This document shows, piece by piece, positions 5,529 through 5,725 of a stretch of DNA of 5,725 nt (the stretch's first letter is position 1; each line of letters starts with the position of its first letter). Source of the DNA: JBOGIG01 sp050742455 (GTDB lineage: Bacteria > Actinomycetota > Acidimicrobiia > Acidimicrobiales > JBOGIG01); contig JBOGIG010000001.1 of the NCBI GenBank assembly GCA_050742455.1, positions 1 through 5,725 on the forward strand. The letters run 5' to 3'. The translations under genes were made by a program, and so were the position numbers. The notes beneath the pieces are model-generated. The model was not told where the DNA came from. It worked only from the letters and a program-made list of their open reading frames with translations, and did no database searches.

Positions 5529-5725
5529 CTAGGTCCGCAGTCCCCAGTACGGGACCCGGTCCACCGGTAGTGCCGAGCGCCGCGGATTGGACCGGTCCCG
5601 CTCGGACAGAACGGGGTCGGTCACTCCCCAGTCGGCCCCGATGGCCGGATCGTTCCAGGCCACTCCCAATTCGTCGTCGGGGTTGTAGTAGTTGTCCACC
5701 AAATAAGTCAGGGTCATGTCGGACA
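5529..5725 (-). CDS. dTDP-4-dehydrorhamnose 3,5-epimerase-like protein, C-terminal fragment
   Basis: The last 65 codons of a minus-strand gene that enters from the right edge; the stop TAG is at 5529-5531. The tail reads TYLVDNYYNPDDELG, VAWNDPAIGADWG and PVLSERDRSNP. This is the typical C-terminus of RfbC/RmlC enzymes: YYxPxxE, WxDPxxGxxW, then a P(I/V)LSxxD end. RmlC is a cupin-fold enzyme that epimerises C3 and C5 of dTDP-4-keto-6-deoxyglucose on the way to dTDP-L-rhamnose for cell-surface glycans. The full protein should be about 180-200 residues, so two thirds, including the catalytic His region, is outside the window. An internal ATG at 5717 is not the likely start, because the frame stays open to the edge and the family has a long N-terminal part. 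Related 3- or 5-epimerases acting on other nucleotide sugars share this tail, so the exact substrate is open. Confidence 0.85.
   Translation of the reverse strand, partial: SDMTLTYLVDNYYNPDDELGVAWNDPAIGADWGVTDPVLSERDRSNPRRSALPVDRVPYWGLRT

Overview
The window comes from a very G+C-rich bacterium. Long spurious antisense frames caused by GC-rich third codon positions, GTG starts, two likely leaderless promoters and an actinobacterial-style Uup-like ABC-F protein all suggest a high-GC actinobacterium. An acidimicrobial lineage is possible, but that is a guess from style and not from a marker gene. I see no mobile element, CRISPR array, tRNA or rRNA.

Layout. (1) Positions 1-733, minus strand: the N-terminal membrane half of an ABC exporter, cut by the left edge. 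(2) Positions 759-1405, minus strand: a type II toxin-antitoxin pair of VapBC type. The ribbon-helix-helix antitoxin comes first, and the PIN-domain toxin overlaps it by the 4 bases GTGA. (3) Positions 1406-1506: the only sizeable intergenic region, a divergent spacer holding the vapB promoter/operator and the ribosome binding site of the next gene. (4) Positions 1507-3654, plus strand: oligopeptidase B (ptrB). (5) Positions 3658-5511, plus strand: a Uup-like ABC-F ATPase starting 3 bases after the ptrB stop, in the same frame. (6) Positions 5529-5725, minus strand: the C-terminal end of a dTDP-4-dehydrorhamnose 3,5-epimerase-like protein, convergent with the ABC-F gene and cut by the right edge.

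How the parts relate. ptrB and the ABC-F gene look like a two-gene, translationally coupled unit, one acting on peptides with basic residues and one on the ribosome. The vapB-vapC-exporter genes run the other way and may be one transcript with a second promoter for the exporter. Both proposed minus-strand promoters share one architecture: a -10-like hexamer 6-7 bases before the start codon, with an inverted repeat just upstream of it. The vapB repeat suggests autoregulation. The exporter repeat resembles a TetR-family operator.

No wholly new system is evident. The points most worth a second look are these two operator/leaderless promoter arrangements, a perfect 15-bp tandem duplication in the hinge of oligopeptidase B, and the unusual domain trimming and proline-rich insertion in the ABC-F protein.
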